A stretch of DNA of 64,000 nucleotides. It comes from Bdellovibrionales bacterium (GTDB lineage: Bacteria > Bdellovibrionota > Bdellovibrionia > Bdellovibrionales > Bdellovibrionaceae). A program made the translations under genes and the position numbers. Of this stretch, positions 50,303 to 60,180 are shown piece after piece (position 1 is the stretch's first letter; each line of letters begins with the position of its first letter). The notes beneath the pieces were generated by a model. The model made no database searches. It worked only from the letters and a program-made list of their open reading frames with translations, and had not been told where the DNA came from. The DNA lies in NCBI GenBank assembly GCA_016713585.1, contig JADJOV010000025.1, forward strand, positions 62,001 to 126,000, given 5' to 3'.

Positions 50303-51741
50303 ACCCAATAGTCGTTGAATTTCAGGATGTGACGAAGGTCTTTGGTAACTCTAAGGCGAACGATCAGCTTTCGTTCAAAATCAAAAGAAATTCTATTCAT
50401 GCACTTGTCGGTGAAAATGGTGCAGGCAAATCAACAGCCATGAAAATCTTGTTTGGGCTAGTTTCCGCTGACAGTGGGAAAATACTCATTGATGGTAAGC
50501 CAGAGAGAATACACTCAACACTTCGTGCCCGCGCCTTGGGCCTCGGAATGGTTCATCAGCACTTTGTTTTGGCAACGGAGCACAGCGCACTCGAGAATGT
50601 TCTTTTTTCTGAAACCGTTTCACCATTTCAAATCTTGAATCGGACCCAGAAAAAAATTGAGTATCAAAAACTTGCCGAGCAATATGGCTTTCAAATTCCT
50701 TGGGATAAATCAGTTGCAGAGCTCTCCGTGGGTGAACAGCAAAGGGTAGAAATTCTGAAGGTCCTGCAGCAGAAAGCCAGACTTCTGATTCTGGATGAAC
50801 CTACAGCTGTGCTGACTCCGCAAGAAGTTCTCGGTTTTTTTAAAAACCTCCAGGAACTAAAAAACCAAGGCTGTACGATTGTTTTGATCACTCACAAACT
50901 TAAAGAGGTTTTAGCAATCTGCGACACTGTCACGGTCATTCGCCAGGGACACGCGGTCCAGACCCTCGCCGTGGCCGATACCAATCAGGACCAACTTGCA
51001 GAAATGATGGTTGGAAGACGAATCCAATGGAGCCGCCGAGAATTGAATCCTGGGACTTCTGCGCCAAAACAAAACGAACCGATACTGAAGATCCCAGCGC
51101 ATCAGCCTCTGGCGTTTCAAGTTAATGCTGGCGAAGTTGTCGGTGTTGCCGGCGTCGAGGGGAATGGACAAACCGAACTGATTGAAGCAATACTCAATAT
51201 AAAAAAGGCTCAAGCCTCAAAAATTCACATGGGTGTTTTCCCCGAAGATCGCCTGAGAGTTGGTTCTGTTCCCAAAGCCAGTGTTATGGAGAACTTTATC
51301 TTAGGTTTCGACTCGGATCCGGCTTTTTGCAATCACGGTTGGCTTCGCTGGAACGAAGTTAAAAAATCCACTGTCGAGAGTCTACAGAAATATGATGTCA
51401 GACCAGTTTCACCCGAACTTCCCTTTGAACAATTTTCTGGTGGGAACCAGCAAAAAATTATCGTGGCACGAGAACTTTGTCGAAATCCGGAATTTATTTT
51501 AGCAGCGCAACCCACTCGAGGTGTTGATGTCGGGGCTGTCGAATTTATTCACGAAGAGTTGCTGCGGGCGCAAGAGCGAGGGGCCGGGATACTCCTAATT
51601 TCATTTGACCTCGACGAGTTGCTTAAGCTTTCCGCCCGAATTTTAGTGCTTTTCAATAAGAAATTTGTCTTAGAACTTGATCGGGAAAATTTTAATGAGC
51701 TTGAACTTGGACGAGCCATGGGCAGCGGTGCTCGAACATGA
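50299..51741 (+). CDS. nucleoside ABC importer ATP-binding protein (two NBDs)
   Basis: 480 residues, intact. NBD1 has VGENGAGKSTAMKILFGL (Walker A), MVHQHFVLA (Q-loop), LSVGEQQRVEILKVL (signature), LLILDEPTAVLTPQE (Walker B). NBD2 has a degenerate Walker A (GVEGNGQTEL) and FSGGNQQKIIVAREL plus LAAQPTRGVDVGA, normal for this sugar/nucleoside subfamily, but its N-terminal part is about 15-30 residues shorter than usual. Overlaps the genes on each side by 4 nt (ATGA). Confidence 0.9.
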   Translation: MNPIVVEFQDVTKVFGNSKANDQLSFKIKRNSIHALVGENGAGKSTAMKILFGLVSADSGKILIDGKPERIHSTLRARALGLGMVHQHFVLATEHSALENVLFSETVSPFQILNRTQKKIEYQKLAEQYGFQIPWDKSVAELSVGEQQRVEILKVLQQKARLLILDEPTAVLTPQEVLGFFKNLQELKNQGCTIVLITHKLKEVLAICDTVTVIRQGHAVQTLAVADTNQDQLAEMMVGRRIQWSRRELNPGTSAPKQNEPILKIPAHQPLAFQVNAGEVVGVAGVEGNGQTELIEAILNIKKAQASKIHMGVFPEDRLRVGSVPKASVMENFILGFDSDPAFCNHGWLRWNEVKKSTVESLQKYDVRPVSPELPFEQFSGGNQQKIIVARELCRNPEFILAAQPTRGVDVGAVEFIHEELLRAQERGAGILLISFDLDELLKLSARILVLFNKKFVLELDRENFNELELGRAMGSGART

Positions 51742-52772
51742 GAAAAACATTCTTTGGCTTTTTATTCGGCCTTTTCTTTGCAATCGGCCTAACTTTTCTT
51801 GCTGGCGAGAATCCATGGAATGTATTTTTGATTTTGGCCCATAGCGCTTTTGGTTCTCGTTATGATTTTGGCCAGACTTTGTTTTATGCGACTCCACTTA
51901 TTTTTTGTGGCCTTTCGGTGGCCTGGGCTTTTCGGGTTGGCTTGTTCAATATCGGAGCAGAAGGTCAGTTAACACTTGGCTGCTTGGCTGCAGCCTGGTT
52001 CGGGGGAGTTCCCACTGAGTGGCATAGAGGGTCTGCCCTAGCTGTAGGAATGATCTGCCCATTGCTTGCGGGCGGTGCCTGGGGTTTTGTTGCCGGCTGG
52101 ATGAAGGCGCGAAGGCTGGCCCACGAGGTTATTGTCACAATGATGTTGAATTTTGTCGCCGCGGCCCTCGCCAGCTATGTTGTATTAAATTTGATTCCAA
52201 ACCCCGCAACTCAAAACCCAGAATCGATCCCATTGCCACCTCAGTTTTTGTTTAAGCACCAAGACCCAATTGCCCAGGTGTTTCCTGAGAGCTCAGTTAG
52301 TTTTGCCCTAGTCTTAGCAATTTTGCTGGCCATTGGAAGCTGGTTTGTTTTTCATAAGAGCCAGTTGGGCTATAGGATTAAAATGGTTGGAATGAACGCG
52401 ACTGCAGCTGCTCGCGCGGGAATCTCTGTTGAGAAAACGCAGATGATTGCAATGACTATTGCCGGCGCCCTGGCTGGTGCCGTCGCCTGGGCGGAAGTGT
52501 TGGGATCGTCTGGTCAGTTCAGACTTGGCTTTTCCCCTGATTATGGATTCTTAGGAATTGCTGTGGCGCTCATGGCACAAAATAATCCTTTAGGTATTTT
52601 ACTCTCGGGCTTGCTTTTGGGGGCTCTCCACAAAGGAGCAGGAGATTTAGATATGGAAACCGCCCATATTACGCGGGATTTTTCTAAAGTGCTCCAGGCT
52701 TTCATTGTTTTATCTGTGGCCTCACCTGGGCTATGGTCTCTGCTAAGGCGAAAGTTCAAACGTCATGCTTGA
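51738..52772 (+). CDS. nucleoside ABC importer permease 1
   Basis: 344 residues, intact. About nine hydrophobic segments; the family motif FNIGAEGQLTLGCLAAAWFG and KARRLAHEVIVTMMLNFVA are visible, along with LGYRIKMVGMNATAAARAGI. This is the BPD_transp_2 type (guanosine/nucleoside importers such as NupP). ATGA overlap with the ATPase, 8-nt overlap with permease 2. Confidence 0.9.
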   Translation: MRKTFFGFLFGLFFAIGLTFLAGENPWNVFLILAHSAFGSRYDFGQTLFYATPLIFCGLSVAWAFRVGLFNIGAEGQLTLGCLAAAWFGGVPTEWHRGSALAVGMICPLLAGGAWGFVAGWMKARRLAHEVIVTMMLNFVAAALASYVVLNLIPNPATQNPESIPLPPQFLFKHQDPIAQVFPESSVSFALVLAILLAIGSWFVFHKSQLGYRIKMVGMNATAAARAGISVEKTQMIAMTIAGALAGAVAWAEVLGSSGQFRLGFSPDYGFLGIAVALMAQNNPLGILLSGLLLGALHKGAGDLDMETAHITRDFSKVLQAFIVLSVASPGLWSLLRRKFKRHA

Positions 52773-53613
52773 TTTATTTTTCAATTTTACCTTTTTGATC
52801 TCGATACTCCGAATGGCGACACCGATAATTTTTGCGGCGCTTGGCGGTCTTCTTTCTGAGCGATCCGGAGTCATAAATATAGCCCTTGAAGGGCATATGC
52901 TGCTAGGTGCGTTTGCTGGTGCAAGTGTTGCTCTCGTCAGCCAGTCTGCCTGGTTGGGTTGGATATCTGCAGGTCTTGCAGGGATGATCCTCGCTGCGGT
53001 CTATTCCTATTTCGTCATAGAACTCGAGTCAGAACCAGTTGTTGCTGGAACTGCAATAAATTTGTTAATGATTGGGGGTATTCCCTTAGCAAGCAAGAGA
53101 CTTTTTGACACAACCGGTGCGACTCCGTCATTGTTGGCGGAGGTTCGTTTTTCCTATGAGCCTATTCTCATGGCGCTGATGGTCGCCCTCCTTATCCACT
53201 TCTGGCTCTCACAGACTTCGTCGGGACTCTGGGTCTCCTTTGCTGGTCGAAGACCAGAGGCTTTGGCGCCTCAGGGAATCAGCCTTAGGCGGGTCCGATG
53301 GGGCTCTGTTCTTTTGTGGTACTCTCGCTGCTTGGGGCGGTGCCACCCTTAGTTTATATCTCGCCTCGGCTTACTCCCCTCTCATGAGTGGGGGACGTGG
53401 CTTCATGGCTTTGGCAGCGATGATCTTTGGTCGATGGGCTCCTTTACCAACGCTCGCCGCTTGTTTGTTCTTTGGGCTAACAGAAGCTGTACAAATACGT
53501 CTGCAGGGTGTTCACTTTGGTGGGATTCAAGTGCCTGTGCAGTTAATTCGGGTTATTCCTATGTGGTAACCATTATCGTTCTTTATCAACCTTTTCGAAG
53601 GAAAATTGTATGA
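52765..53613 (+). CDS. nucleoside ABC importer permease 2 (2 frameshifts)
   Basis: The NupQ-like partner permease. The N-terminal half contains MATPIIFAALGGLLSERSGV then INIALEGHMLLGAFAGA. Near 53250 the frame shifts to one with AWGGATLSLYLASAYSPLMS, GGRGFMALAAMIFGRWAP and RLQGVHFGGIQVPVQ. A lost T near 53562 hides the natural end PYVVTIIVLYQPF; the repaired stop TGA at 53611-53613 overlaps the ATG of the S1/P1 nuclease gene. Confidence 0.85.
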
Positions 53614-54707
53614 AATATCAGTTTGGCTTTTTTTTCATCGGTGTGGTTTTTTCGCTCTTGAATTCACCATCGTCTGCCAAAGCGTGGGGAGGGCGCGGTC
53701 ACCATACAATTTGTGAAGTGGCCGTTCATCTAGTTCAAGACGCCGAACTTAAAGCGTTTCTACAACCCAGACCCCACGTCATGGGACATTTATGCAATAT
53801 TCCCGACATTTTTTGGAAGAACAACGGCCCTGAGATCAGAAAAACCGGCGATCCGACTCATTATATTAATTCGGAGATTCTGGGAATCGCTCTGAAGGAT
53901 CTTCCTTTAGATTACACAAAACTTATAAAAGACTACACTGGACAACCGAACAAAGAGAAGCCTGGATTGACTATTTTTTCTGTGCCTAGCGAGCTCGGCT
54001 CCAATTGGTGGCGGGCCGATCAATTTATGCGAAGAATAGCCGCTCGCAAAGAGGCCTTTGCAAAGGCAATTCCGTCTGCTGGGTCTAAGCATGAATACAA
54101 CGATGATCTCGATTACAATAAGATAGTCTATGAAACAATCTTGGATTTGGGAATTATGGGGCATTACGTGGGGGACAATGCTCAACCGTTTCACACAAGT
54201 TCGGACTATGATGGCTACGGGGCCGGACATGGTGGAATTCATACCTATTACGAAGAGACCATTGTGGGCCAATTTGATGGAAATCTTGTTGGTGAGATTC
54301 TTAGAAAAGCTCGAGCAACGGCACCCTTCAAGGAGGCGCAAAAATTCCTAAAGCCATTAACTACGGTGGAGAAAATGCGAGCACTAGCCTTGCTGTCAAA
54401 TGCAGAAATTCAAACAGTGTACAAATTCGATCCACTCATTAAAAAATCTGAACTTCGTGAAGAAAAAGGAATGCAGATTCGAACGGCAGCCACTCGCGAA
54501 CCCCCTGAAGAAGGAGGTCCTCGTTTGCGCCCCTTGGTCGTGTTGGAAATGTCTCGGGCGGCTTTACTGCTAGCCAAATTATGGGATGAGGCCTACATCA
54601 GCCTAGGAAAACCACCGCTTCGAATCTACAAGAGTTACAAGTATCCCTTCACTCCGCCTTACATTCCACCAGATTATATTGGTGCGGTCGCTAATAACTC
54701 CAAGTAA
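53610..54707 (+). CDS. secreted S1/P1-type nuclease
   Basis: 365 residues. The signal peptide ends AKA and the mature protein begins WGGRGHHTICEVA, the Trp1 and N-terminal zinc ligands of S1/P1 nuclease and phospholipase C-type enzymes. Further zinc ligands are visible in KTGDPTHYINSE and LGIMGHYVGDNAQPFHTSSD, and EYNDDLDYNKIVYE supplies the helix pattern. By family knowledge such enzymes are Zn-dependent, degrade single-stranded DNA and RNA, and often also remove 3' phosphates. It overlaps the nucleoside permease gene by 4 nt, linking nucleic-acid breakdown to nucleoside import. Confidence 0.87.
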   Translation: MKYQFGFFFIGVVFSLLNSPSSAKAWGGRGHHTICEVAVHLVQDAELKAFLQPRPHVMGHLCNIPDIFWKNNGPEIRKTGDPTHYINSEILGIALKDLPLDYTKLIKDYTGQPNKEKPGLTIFSVPSELGSNWWRADQFMRRIAARKEAFAKAIPSAGSKHEYNDDLDYNKIVYETILDLGIMGHYVGDNAQPFHTSSDYDGYGAGHGGIHTYYEETIVGQFDGNLVGEILRKARATAPFKEAQKFLKPLTTVEKMRALALLSNAEIQTVYKFDPLIKKSELREEKGMQIRTAATREPPEEGGPRLRPLVVLEMSRAALLLAKLWDEAYISLGKPPLRIYKSYKYPFTPPYIPPDYIGAVANNSK

Positions 54708-54763
54708 TTTTCGCCAAAGCGACAAAATTGATTATGCCGCCACTTTGGTGGACAGAGTCGTCA

Positions 54764-55768
54764 TCATGTTTTTAATTTCAATTCTTGCTCTTTGGTCAAT
54801 TCTGCAAAACGAATTCCCAGCACCGCATTCTTTCCTGAGAAACGACATTAACCACTTTTCCGACAACTTCTACGTCGCCTATGGATATTTTGAGAAAGGA
54901 GTTTATCTCATACCACCAATTCGAACGAATTTGAGCTCCCTGAAGACTAATATTCGTCCCCAAAACCGGCATCATTTTTGAGTCAAATGTGGCAATTCCA
55001 GCCTCAAGATGGACAAATACACGTTGACGCTTTCGATAATTCTTAGAGTACAGGCTTACTTGATTTTCCATTTCCCTTAGAAAAGTACCCAGCCTCATCA
55101 GCCATTTGAACTAAGGCCTTGCGATTATTCCATCCTGCGGACAGGACGCAACTCCCGCTGAAATGTGACATGAAAAGGTTTATGTTGAATTGATGAAAAT
55201 TCATACTCAGCCATCGCACGTCGAGCCTGATCAACAATCTCAAAGCGGCTTTTTGTCGACGTCCGGGAACAAGATTGCCATTTCCTCGCCGCCATACCGA
55301 AACACAGATCCATTTGCCCCACGGAAGGATTTCTTTGAAGTGTCTGAAGTTGTACAAGCCAGTCAGCTCGTCTTTTAGTAGCTGGCTCTGGTTGCGCATA
55401 TACAATTTCAACTCAATAAATTTTGGATTCTTAAGTTTTTTGCAGACCAATAAAAAATACCCAAGCGTGCTCACCCTCAAATCGAGAGAGATATGAAGTC
55501 TTTTTTGGATTGAGTTATGGTATTGTCGAAGCCCCTTCCAATGTTTTTCTGCCTCAGCTTCTGAAAAGGTGAGATTTGTCAGTAAATGAAAGAAATGGCG
55601 ACTGACTTCAGCCGATGGAAATTTTTTGCGGAGCATATTGAGCGTATGCTCTGCCTTTTCCAAAGTTAGCACTCGACGACACAATAGATTCAGAACCTGA
55701 TTCTGAAATTCTTCACTGACCGAGTGATGTTCTTTCAACTTGAGGCTTCGTTTTGCTTTTGATTTCAC
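54764..55768 (-). CDS. GGDEF-PilZ protein with internal deletion (frameshifted)
   Basis: An N-terminal helical region (residues 1-120) is followed by LKDELTGLYNFRHFKEIL, the start of a GGDEF domain. In another frame comes FRYGGEEMAILFPDVD (GGEEM replaces GG[D/E]EF) and IVDQARRAMAEYEF. The part between, with the metal-binding LDIDHFK-like strand, is missing (about 40-45 residues). The C-terminus, again frameshifted, is PilZ-like: YRKRQRVFVHL (RxxxR-type), TNISLQGAQI (N for the usual D of DxSxxG), and IRFAELTKEQELKL, stop at 54764. The protein would join c-di-GMP synthesis and binding; as written the cyclase core is incomplete. Confidence 0.7.
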
Positions 55769-55924
55769 CCATAATGAAGCCTATCGGAATACTCACGTAG
55801 ACCTTTAGCAGATCTAGTTTCAGGCCCAAGAAGCGAATCCTATGATTAGACAAAGTCTCCATATAATGATAGTCAACATATTGAAATCATTTGAACTTCG
55901 CAGAACGATGTAGCGCATAAACAT

Positions 55925-55956
55925 AAAAAAACCCGGGCAAGGCGCCCAGGTTTTTT
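55925..55956 (-). terminator. bidirectional-looking intrinsic terminator after the porin gene
   Basis: A-run, GC-rich stem AAACCCGGGC/GCGCCCAGGTTT with a short AAGG loop, then a T-run, readable on both strands. It lies 54-85 nt beyond the porin stop on the minus strand. One stem mismatch. Confidence 0.75.
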
Positions 55957-56009
55957 CTGAAAAAAGGTGAATCGTCGATCAAATAGACTCACCTAACTTT
56001 ATGCAAATC

Positions 56010-57145
56010 TTATTTCAAAATATCCGCAGCGTACTTCACACCAACAGTCAATTGAGCCCAAGCAACTGTTTCTTTTGATCCTGCAGTTCCATACTTATCA
56101 GAGGTCGAGCTGTAAGCTAGATGATATCTAAATGCGTCACCAGCTTTTGGAGTCAACTCAACTCCAAGACCCATACCTGTTCGTTTGAAGCTAGCGGCAA
56201 GAGTAGCATCGTCCTGACTCTTGAACTCAGAAGACTCGATCTTAAGAAATGGCTTCCATGCATCAATTGTGTAATCGACTAATGCATAAATTGAATTTAC
56301 ATTGTCCGCTTTTCCGCCAGTTGCACTCGCTTTCTTTGTATTAGAAAGATACTCGGCCAAAACGCCAACCATTCCAAACTTCATTTTTGCGCCCGCACTT
56401 ACGAAAGTTTCTTCGTAGCCCAAGCCAGAACCAGTTGAAACGCCAGTACTTGAATAACCTTGATCGCAGTCAGCCATATAACCAAACTGTGGCATAATCA
56501 TTTTGTCAGCAAAAGAACCCTTATAATAAACCCCAATGTTATTACGTGTATAAGACGAGGTAGTTCCATGATTGGTAGAGTTTGTCACTTGAAGATCAAT
56601 GGCTTGCTCACCCATTTTATACGTCATACCGACTCCTCGCGAATTACCAGCGGCGGTAACAGGCGTGCCTACAATCGTAAGTGCTCAGTTGTTGGACTCG
56701 GGTAAGCCCCTGTCCATCCAATTTGATGGGTGTTATATCCACCAATTCCACCGTTGGCTAAAGTTGCAAGGTAGACGTCAGCGTCTACAACGCTATCGCC
56801 TTCAAACCCGCCATTCTGTCCGCGAAGTTTTCCTGCGTGCATAGTGAATCCGCTAGCAATTTCTCTTGAGATATAAATATATTCGACTAATGCATCTCCA
56901 GACGCAGTCGTTACTGGTGCGAAACCAACATCAAATCGACCAGTCACTACAGCATCGCCAACTTTGCCATCAAGACCAACTTTAGCTGCCGCGCTACGGA
57001 ATATAGATGAACCTGGAGTCTCAGTTCCATTTCGGTTATCAAACTTCGGAGTATTAACGTAATCTCCTCGTACAATAACATTCATACCTGCCTGCGCTGA
57101 AATTCCAGCAAGAGCCAATATAGCAGTTACAATCATTCGCTTCAT
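56010..57145 (-). CDS. outer-membrane porin-like beta-barrel (1 frameshift)
   Basis: About 378 codons. ATG 57145 has GGAAG upstream and begins a signal peptide (MKRMIVTAILALAGISAQAG). The mature part consists of alternating amphipathic strands (MNVIVRGDYVNTPKF, DAVVTGRFDVGFAPV, NNIGVYYKGSFADKMIM, GMVGVLAEYLSNTKKAS, LTVGVKYAAD) and ends with hydrophobic strands. Near 56690 one lost base breaks the frame between IGWTGAYP and TYKMGEQAIDLQV. It probably forms a general porin in the outer membrane and is well terminated by the hairpin downstream. Confidence 0.78.
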
Positions 57146-57257
57146 AATGCTTCCTTTCGTTTTAGTCCCATTTGAAGAAGACAATCTTACTCTAATGAAA
57201 CTTTGAGTTCCAAATAATCCATCACTTAATTCATATGTTTGTAATCCTAGATACGGC

Positions 57258-57809
57258 TTAGCCCAAGATCAAGCCATAAGACGCGTCTGGTCCTGCTGCA
57301 TTGAGCCAATTTAAAGTCTGATATGGATTTTGAATCAGTGAATTGCTGTCACTAAAGACAATTTTCCCTGATGGGCGAAGGAGTTCCCTCAAACTGCTCC
57401 AAGGGTATTCTTCGACAAGGTTACACATGGAGGCTTCGACTGGATTGCGATAGATGTATTTGTATGTGTGTCGAAATTGCGCCAAGGAAAGAATTCGCTC
57501 GCAGAGGACTGGATAATCAAAGGCTGGCATCGGAAGCTCTAGTGTCGCTGCAAACCATCTCTCAAGCTCAAGCATCAAAATATTTTCATTGAATGCGCTC
57601 ATTGAGTGCAAGGAAAAAAGAATATGGAAATGGGTCCCCATCATTACCGCAGAGATCCACTTGACGTTTTCTCGCTCTTGAATTTTGCCCAAGCCGTTAA
57701 GAAAGATCACCCAACGTTGGGAGTTTGGCCTTTCTAGCCACGTCGGGTGGGGTATCCGGGAGGCGAAATGAAAAAATCTCTCTTCAGTTTGAAAACGAGT
57801 GGATTTCAT
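57258..57809 (-). CDS. REP-associated tyrosine transposase-like protein (Y1_Tnp/HUH)
   Basis: 183 residues. The HUH signature is VMMGTHFHILFSL and the catalytic-Tyr helix is FRHTYKYIYRNPVEASM, followed by EYPWSSLREL, the combination seen in RAYT proteins. Such domesticated transposases process REP palindromes; no clear REP array was found next to it, only candidate palindromes at 14108-14151. It has one copy here and no terminal repeats, so it may be a single domesticated gene. Confidence 0.82.
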   Translation of the reverse strand: MKSTRFQTEERFFHFASRIPHPTWLERPNSQRWVIFLNGLGKIQERENVKWISAVMMGTHFHILFSLHSMSAFNENILMLELERWFAATLELPMPAFDYPVLCERILSLAQFRHTYKYIYRNPVEASMCNLVEEYPWSSLRELLRPSGKIVFSDSNSLIQNPYQTLNWLNAAGPDASYGLILG

Positions 57810-57884
57810 GAGTTTGGCAATTAAGCAAAGATCAAGCCGAAAATCCTTGGCTTAAATCCTCTCCTTAGTGCTATCCTTCCAGCC

Positions 57885-60180
57885 ATGTTAAAAAAGAAAT
57901 TTATTCAAGGACTAGTTAAAAGGCACCCCGACGGATTTGGTTTTCTCATTCCCGAGCAAATGGACCACCCCGATGTTTTTATTCCCAGACATTCGATGAC
58001 TGGTGTAATGACCAATGACAGAGTGATGGCCGAAGTTGAGGCTGAAAAAGGTGGTGAGCGTTTCCGCGGAGAAGTCGTTCGCATTATTTCCCGCGGCACA
58101 ACTCAGGTGGTCGGACAGTTCCAGCGGCTCAATGACAAATGGGGTATCATTAAGGACGAAAGCCTTTCATGGGGACAAGATCTTCGAGTCAAAATGGAAG
58201 ACAGTCTTGGTGCCACTGCGGGCCAATTGGTGGCAGCCCAAATTCTGACTTACCCCGAGGAAAGCGGCTCATTTGTTGGAAAAATTACTGTTATCATCGG
58301 TCGTGTTCAAGAGCCGATGAACGATATTACCCGAGTAATTATGTCCCAACAAATACCGTCGGAGTTTCCACCCGGAGGTCCTCGCGGAAGCGAAAAAGTT
58401 GCCGGCCGAACCTCAGAATAGTGATTTTTCAAATCGTCGCGATCTTCGTTCGAAGAACTTAATTACCATCGACGGGCAAACTGCTAAAGATTTTGATGAT
58501 GCGGTCCTGGTCGAGCCCGAGGCAGACGGCTTCAGACTCTTCGTGGCCATTGCCGACGTTTCTCATTACGTTCAGGTTGGAACGGCTCTCGATAAAGAAG
58601 CCTACCTTCGAGGAACCAGTGTTTATTTTCCGAACTTTGTGGTCCCCATGCTGCCAGAGGCCATCAGCAATGGTTTGTGTTCTTTGATGCCGAATGTCCC
58701 ACGGCTTTGTTTAGTCTCTGAAATGAAATTCAACTTTGAAGGGGAGATGAAGTCTTCCGAGTTTTACGAAGGGGTCATGGAAAGCAAAGCGCGAGTGACC
58801 TACGGCGAGGCCCAAGAGGTCATTGATGGGTCTCCTATCGACCGCCTCAAGCATGTGAAACAAAATATATTAAAAGCTGCCGACCTGGCAAGAATTCTAA
58901 TGGCAAAACGATTTCGCGAAGGCTCTCTTGATCTTGAAATACCGGAAACCACGCTCGAAATTGATGCGGCAGGTGTTCCCTTGGACGTTATTCGCTCAGC
59001 ACGTTTGTTTGCCCATCGCTTAATCGAAGAGCTCATGCTTGCCGCCAACGTGGCAGTCGCTCAGTTCTTTATGAAACGTGATGTTCCTGCTATTTACAGA
59101 GTTCATGACTCACCTCATGCAGCAGCACTCACTCAGCTTGAAAAGTACTTGAAGAATTTTGGAAGTAAAGTTGTCTTTGACTCCGGAAAGCTTCAGAAAC
59201 GACTTACCAAGGCTTTGAAGGAATTTGAAGGCAAGCCCGAGGCTCAGGTCTTGAATATTCTGACCCTTCGATCGATGAATCAAGCCAAATATCATATGAC
59301 AAATATCGGCCATTTTGGATTGGGCTTTGATGATTACACTCACTTCACTTCCCCGATTCGCCGATATCCTGATTTGATCGTTCACCGTCTCGTCAAAAAT
59401 CAGGTGATGCCAAAATCTAGGTATCGCCTTTTGAGTGAAGACGATCTAATCACCTCGGGCGTCCATCTCTCTGCCTGCGAACAACGGGCAGCCAAGGCAG
59501 AACGGCAATTGATGTCTATCAAGAAAGCTCGCTTTATGGAAAAACATGTGGGCGAGAAGTTTCAAGGACTCATAAGTTCGGTTGTGCGTTTCGGAGTTTT
59601 CGTTTTGCTCCGTGAGTTTGATATTGATGGATTGATTCGAATTGAGGAGCTCTCTCCGGAGAAGTTAGAGTTTGATGAAGACAATTTGAAACTAATTGCA
59701 CGACGCTCGGGCTTAAGCTTTCAGGTTGGAGACGCTTTAGAAATAGTTGTTGAGTCAGTCGATATCGATCTTGGTCAAATAACTTTTGCACTCGCAAATA
59801 AGGTCAAGTCTGTTTCAAAAAATAAGAACAAAAACAGTTTCCGACGAACAGAAAGACCACGACGCGACGACAAAAAATCAAGTCGCACAGAGGTTCTTCG
59901 ACCTAAGTCCGTAAGTAATTCTGAAAAGCCCAAGAAGCCGACCTTAGTCGAGCTGCTTCAAAAAAGAATTGAGCAAAATTCAAAGACATCGGCACCTCGA
60001 AAGAATGAGCATACTGGTCAAAGAAAAACAGAGCATTTGGCTCAGAAAAAGGAGAAGTCACTTGGAGCTGGGTCTGCGAGCAAATCCCCTGGGAAAAACC
60101 CTGAAGAACGCGGCAAGACTAAGAACAATCGTCGGCGTGTTCGCAAAACACGGTTTTCAGGAGCTCGCAAAAAAACTTAG
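57885..60180 (+). CDS. rnr: ribonuclease R (1 frameshift, long basic tail overlapping ubiB)
   Basis: A processive 3'-5' RNase. The N-terminal cold-shock region (FIQGLVKRHPDGFGFLIPEQ, HPDVFIPRHSM) runs to a break near 58380. The RNB catalytic domain follows: NLITIDGQTAKDFDDAVLVE (Asp cluster), FRLFVAIADVSHYVQ, RGTSVYFPNFVVPMLPEAIS, LMPNVPRLCLV, HFTSPIRRYPDLIVHR. Then come an S1 domain (GEKFQGLISSVVRFGVFVLL) and a Lys/Arg-rich tail (KKSSRTEVLRPKSVSNSEKP). The last 119 nt of the tail overlap ubiB in a different frame. Confidence 0.93.

Noticed and set aside
57258..57809. Complete IS200/IS605 insertion sequence
   Set aside because: Only a single Y1_Tnp gene is present, with no accessory gene and no recognisable end hairpins.
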